Shown piece by piece: positions 62,432 through 64,000 of a stretch of DNA of 64,000 nt (position 1 is its first letter; each line of letters opens with the position of its first letter). Below the pieces are notes generated by a model. It searched no databases. It had not been told where the DNA came from and worked only from the letters and a program-made list of their open reading frames with translations. This DNA is from Paenibacillus dendritiformis (GTDB taxonomy: Bacteria; Bacillota; Bacilli; Paenibacillales; Paenibacillaceae), in the NCBI RefSeq assembly GCF_015845845.1, contig NZ_LDIG01000171.1:1-64000 (forward strand), read 5' to 3'. A program made the position numbers and the translations under genes.

Positions 62432-64000
62432 TTACTCGCGGAAATTTTTGATATTATATCTGCTGCTGTAGCTGGCCAATTTAATTCTTTCGCCTTGGAA
62501 GAAATCATATAGAGAAACTTGAAATGCTCCGTTTTCAACCTGTTCGAAGAATGCATCCGTTAATGATGTGGAGAACGATTTGTTTTTTCCTTCATGCAGA
62601 TCTTTATTGAATTCGAGAGTCGTTTCAACTTTCCGTCCACTCGTATCGGTAATCTCAAGCACAAGTTTATGCCCATATTCACCCATATTATATTGCTCTT
62701 CACGAGTCAAGTCATACGTGAACTCAACCGACAAGTTTGGCGATTTATTCGCCGTGGCATAGAAATTGGAAATCGTTAAGGTGTACGGGAACATATCAAG
62801 TTTATTAAAGTCTTTCTTGAAGGAAGGCTGCTGCATATCCAAATTCATCGCTACGGCATTTACGTAACCGTCGGACTCTCCTTTTGGAGGTGTCAACTTG
62901 TTTTCGGTAATCCCTTCCCCGATAACTAGCTGCATCTCTTTTGCATCAATGGAATTCGGCATTTTCGCCCACACCGTGACAATATTTCGTCCATCTGGAC
63001 TTGTTGGTCCCTCAACTTGCGTAATGTTCGCTTTATAATAACGCCCGTCTTTTGTACGGTAATAACCGACCAATTGTGACAGTGTCGTTTGACGCTCCTC
63101 GAGACTCTTCATGACCAAATCCGTGTATACAACTTGCTCCACATTGCCTTTATAAACTTTGCTGTTGCGAGCCATAATATCGGCTTTTCGGCCTTGCGTC
63201 ATCAAATTATGATAGGTGCCATATTCTACAACAGGCAGCTCAGCCAGGCTTCCGATATTTGTGAACTGGATCAATTGAGCGGCATCGGTTTCCCCGATTT
63301 TTTCCAATAGGGCGATTTGAATTTGCGTGAAATCCAAATAGCTCGGAATTTTTGTGACGACATATACATCAACTTCTTCTTTTGGCCCGATGATTAGGGT
63401 GCCGTTGGAGCTGACCACCTGTGTTTTGCCGCTTATGTCTGCGGAGTCCAATTTAAAGACACCTTCTAGCGCCGGCAATTGGATCGTCTTGAATTCTTTA
63501 TTGCGAATCTTCATTTTAGCGGATACAATATCCCCGTCTGTCCAAGGAAGTCTTTGCAAGGAATCAATGGATACCCCCAACGTTCCTTTGGAATGCTGAA
63601 CATTGTACTCTGTTCCGATTTTATTTTGCATCGTTTGCAATTCTGGAAGCGCGTAGATTCCTTCCGGATATTTAAACTCGACGTTTTTTTGCTCCGGATC
63701 GGATGGTCGGTTCATGTGGAGCTTCAGCTCTTCTGTACCAATTTCTGTAGAAACGACAGCCGTCAACGTGATAGGACGTTTTTCCATTGGCTTCAGTACC
63801 ATATTTTCCATTGATTTGGTTACAATCGGTACGGAAAATCCTTTTGGACCTCTCATCTCAAACTCATATTTTGGTACCGTAACTTCGCGATTCGATAAAT
63901 TTTCGAACATAAAGGTAACCGAGACATCATTTTTGTCATAGCTTTGGTTCGTCCAAGCTGACGCTATCTTCGTCCTAACCTTAGACTCACCGATTGTAAT
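62432..64000 (-). CDS. hypothetical protein with beta-rich modules (partial)
   Basis: The frame is open through the window end at 64000, so the N-terminus is missing; at least 522 residues are present. Not recognised. The visible part looks like successive Ig-like modules of ~120 residues: phrases such as VSVTFMFENLSNREVTVPKYEFEMRG and LVVSAKMKIRNKEFKTIQLPALEG-type strands repeat the pattern of stated ligand-free beta domains. There are no cysteines in the readable part and no transmembrane anchor at the C-terminus. Probably extracellular, judging by composition and neighbours; that is inference. Confidence 0.6.
   Translation of the reverse strand: MTIGESKVRTKIASAWTNQSYDKNDVSVTFMFENLSNREVTVPKYEFEMRGPKGFSVPIVTKSMENMVLKPMEKRPITLTAVVSTEIGTEELKLHMNRPSDPEQKNVEFKYPEGIYALPELQTMQNKIGTEYNVQHSKGTLGVSIDSLQRLPWTDGDIVSAKMKIRNKEFKTIQLPALEGVFKLDSADISGKTQVVSSNGTLIIGPKEEVDVYVVTKIPSYLDFTQIQIALLEKIGETDAAQLIQFTNIGSLAELPVVEYGTYHNLMTQGRKADIMARNSKVYKGNVEQVVYTDLVMKSLEERQTTLSQLVGYYRTKDGRYYKANITQVEGPTSPDGRNIVTVWAKMPNSIDAKEMQLVIGEGITENKLTPPKGESDGYVNAVAMNLDMQQPSFKKDFNKLDMFPYTLTISNFYATANKSPNLSVEFTYDLTREEQYNMGEYGHKLVLEITDTSGRKVETTLEFNKDLHEGKNKSFSTSLTDAFFEQVENGAFQVSLYDFFQGERIKLASYSSRYNIKNFRE

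Overview
The window looks like a chromosomal segment of a spore-forming, motile, Gram-positive bacterium of the Paenibacillus type. Almost every gene has a Bacillus/Paenibacillus counterpart. There are sporulation and germination genes (an alpha/beta SASP, a gerK-type operon) and an S-layer-homology (SLH) protein. Shine-Dalgarno sites are strong, with frequent GTG/TTG starts, and coding DNA is fairly GC-rich. Gene order follows, with breaks, the Bacillus subtilis secA-prfB-ftsEX-ctpB-minJ region and the comF-flgM-flgN-flgK-flgL-yviE-fliW-csrA-hag and degSU regions. Nearly all genes are on the minus strand.

Layout. 1-1.95 kb: an IS1380-like insertion sequence and a small membrane-anchored protein. 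2.1-8.1 kb: a cell-division and cell-wall cluster read ftsE-ftsX-envC-like-ctp-minJ-like. 8.4-10.9 kb (plus strand): a decayed alpha/beta hydrolase and a VanW-family protein. 11.2-12.5 kb: a KamA-family radical SAM enzyme. 12.5-13.3 kb: a long non-coding region with a degenerate ~45-50 bp repeat family in both orientations. 13.3-21.9 kb: a complete arginine operon argCJBDFGH behind a sigma-A promoter overlapped by a candidate ARG box. 22.1-24.3 kb: a KhtTU-like cation/proton antiporter pair with an extra small membrane protein. 24.6-30.5 kb: yitT-type gene, prfB with programmed +1 frameshift, secA and long-form hpf. 30.7-34.2 kb: a germinant receptor operon whose A subunit lacks most of its N-terminal domain, next to a broken DUF438/PAS gene. 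34.3-36.4 kb: cold-shock gene, a broken pseC-like gene, an IS256-type remnant and flagellin. 36.4-47.3 kb: late flagellar genes (fliT fliS fliD flaG csrA fliW yviE-like flgL flgK flgN flgM yvyF) and the DNA-uptake genes comFC and comFA. 47.5-50.9 kb: a very large YhgE/Pip protein and a candidate structured RNA. 51-53.6 kb: a small hypothetical protein and degU/degS. 53.6-60.5 kb: two large exported proteins. 60.6-64 kb: metK with an unusual leader, an SASP gene, and a secreted protein cut by the window end.

How the genes work together. FtsEX plus the EnvC-like M23 protein is the known type of switch coupling division to peptidoglycan hydrolysis. argC-H covers glutamate to arginine by the recycling (ArgJ) route. 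CsrA, FliW and flagellin form the partner-switch that homeostatically limits flagellin synthesis, and the hag leader carries a well-placed candidate CsrA hairpin. DegSU normally controls exoenzymes, motility and competence. The most unusual items are the intergenic repeat array, the N-terminally deleted GerA subunit, the leader hairpin of metK without a recognisable S-box, and the ruined pseC-like gene beside flagellin. I see no tRNA, rRNA or CRISPR array.
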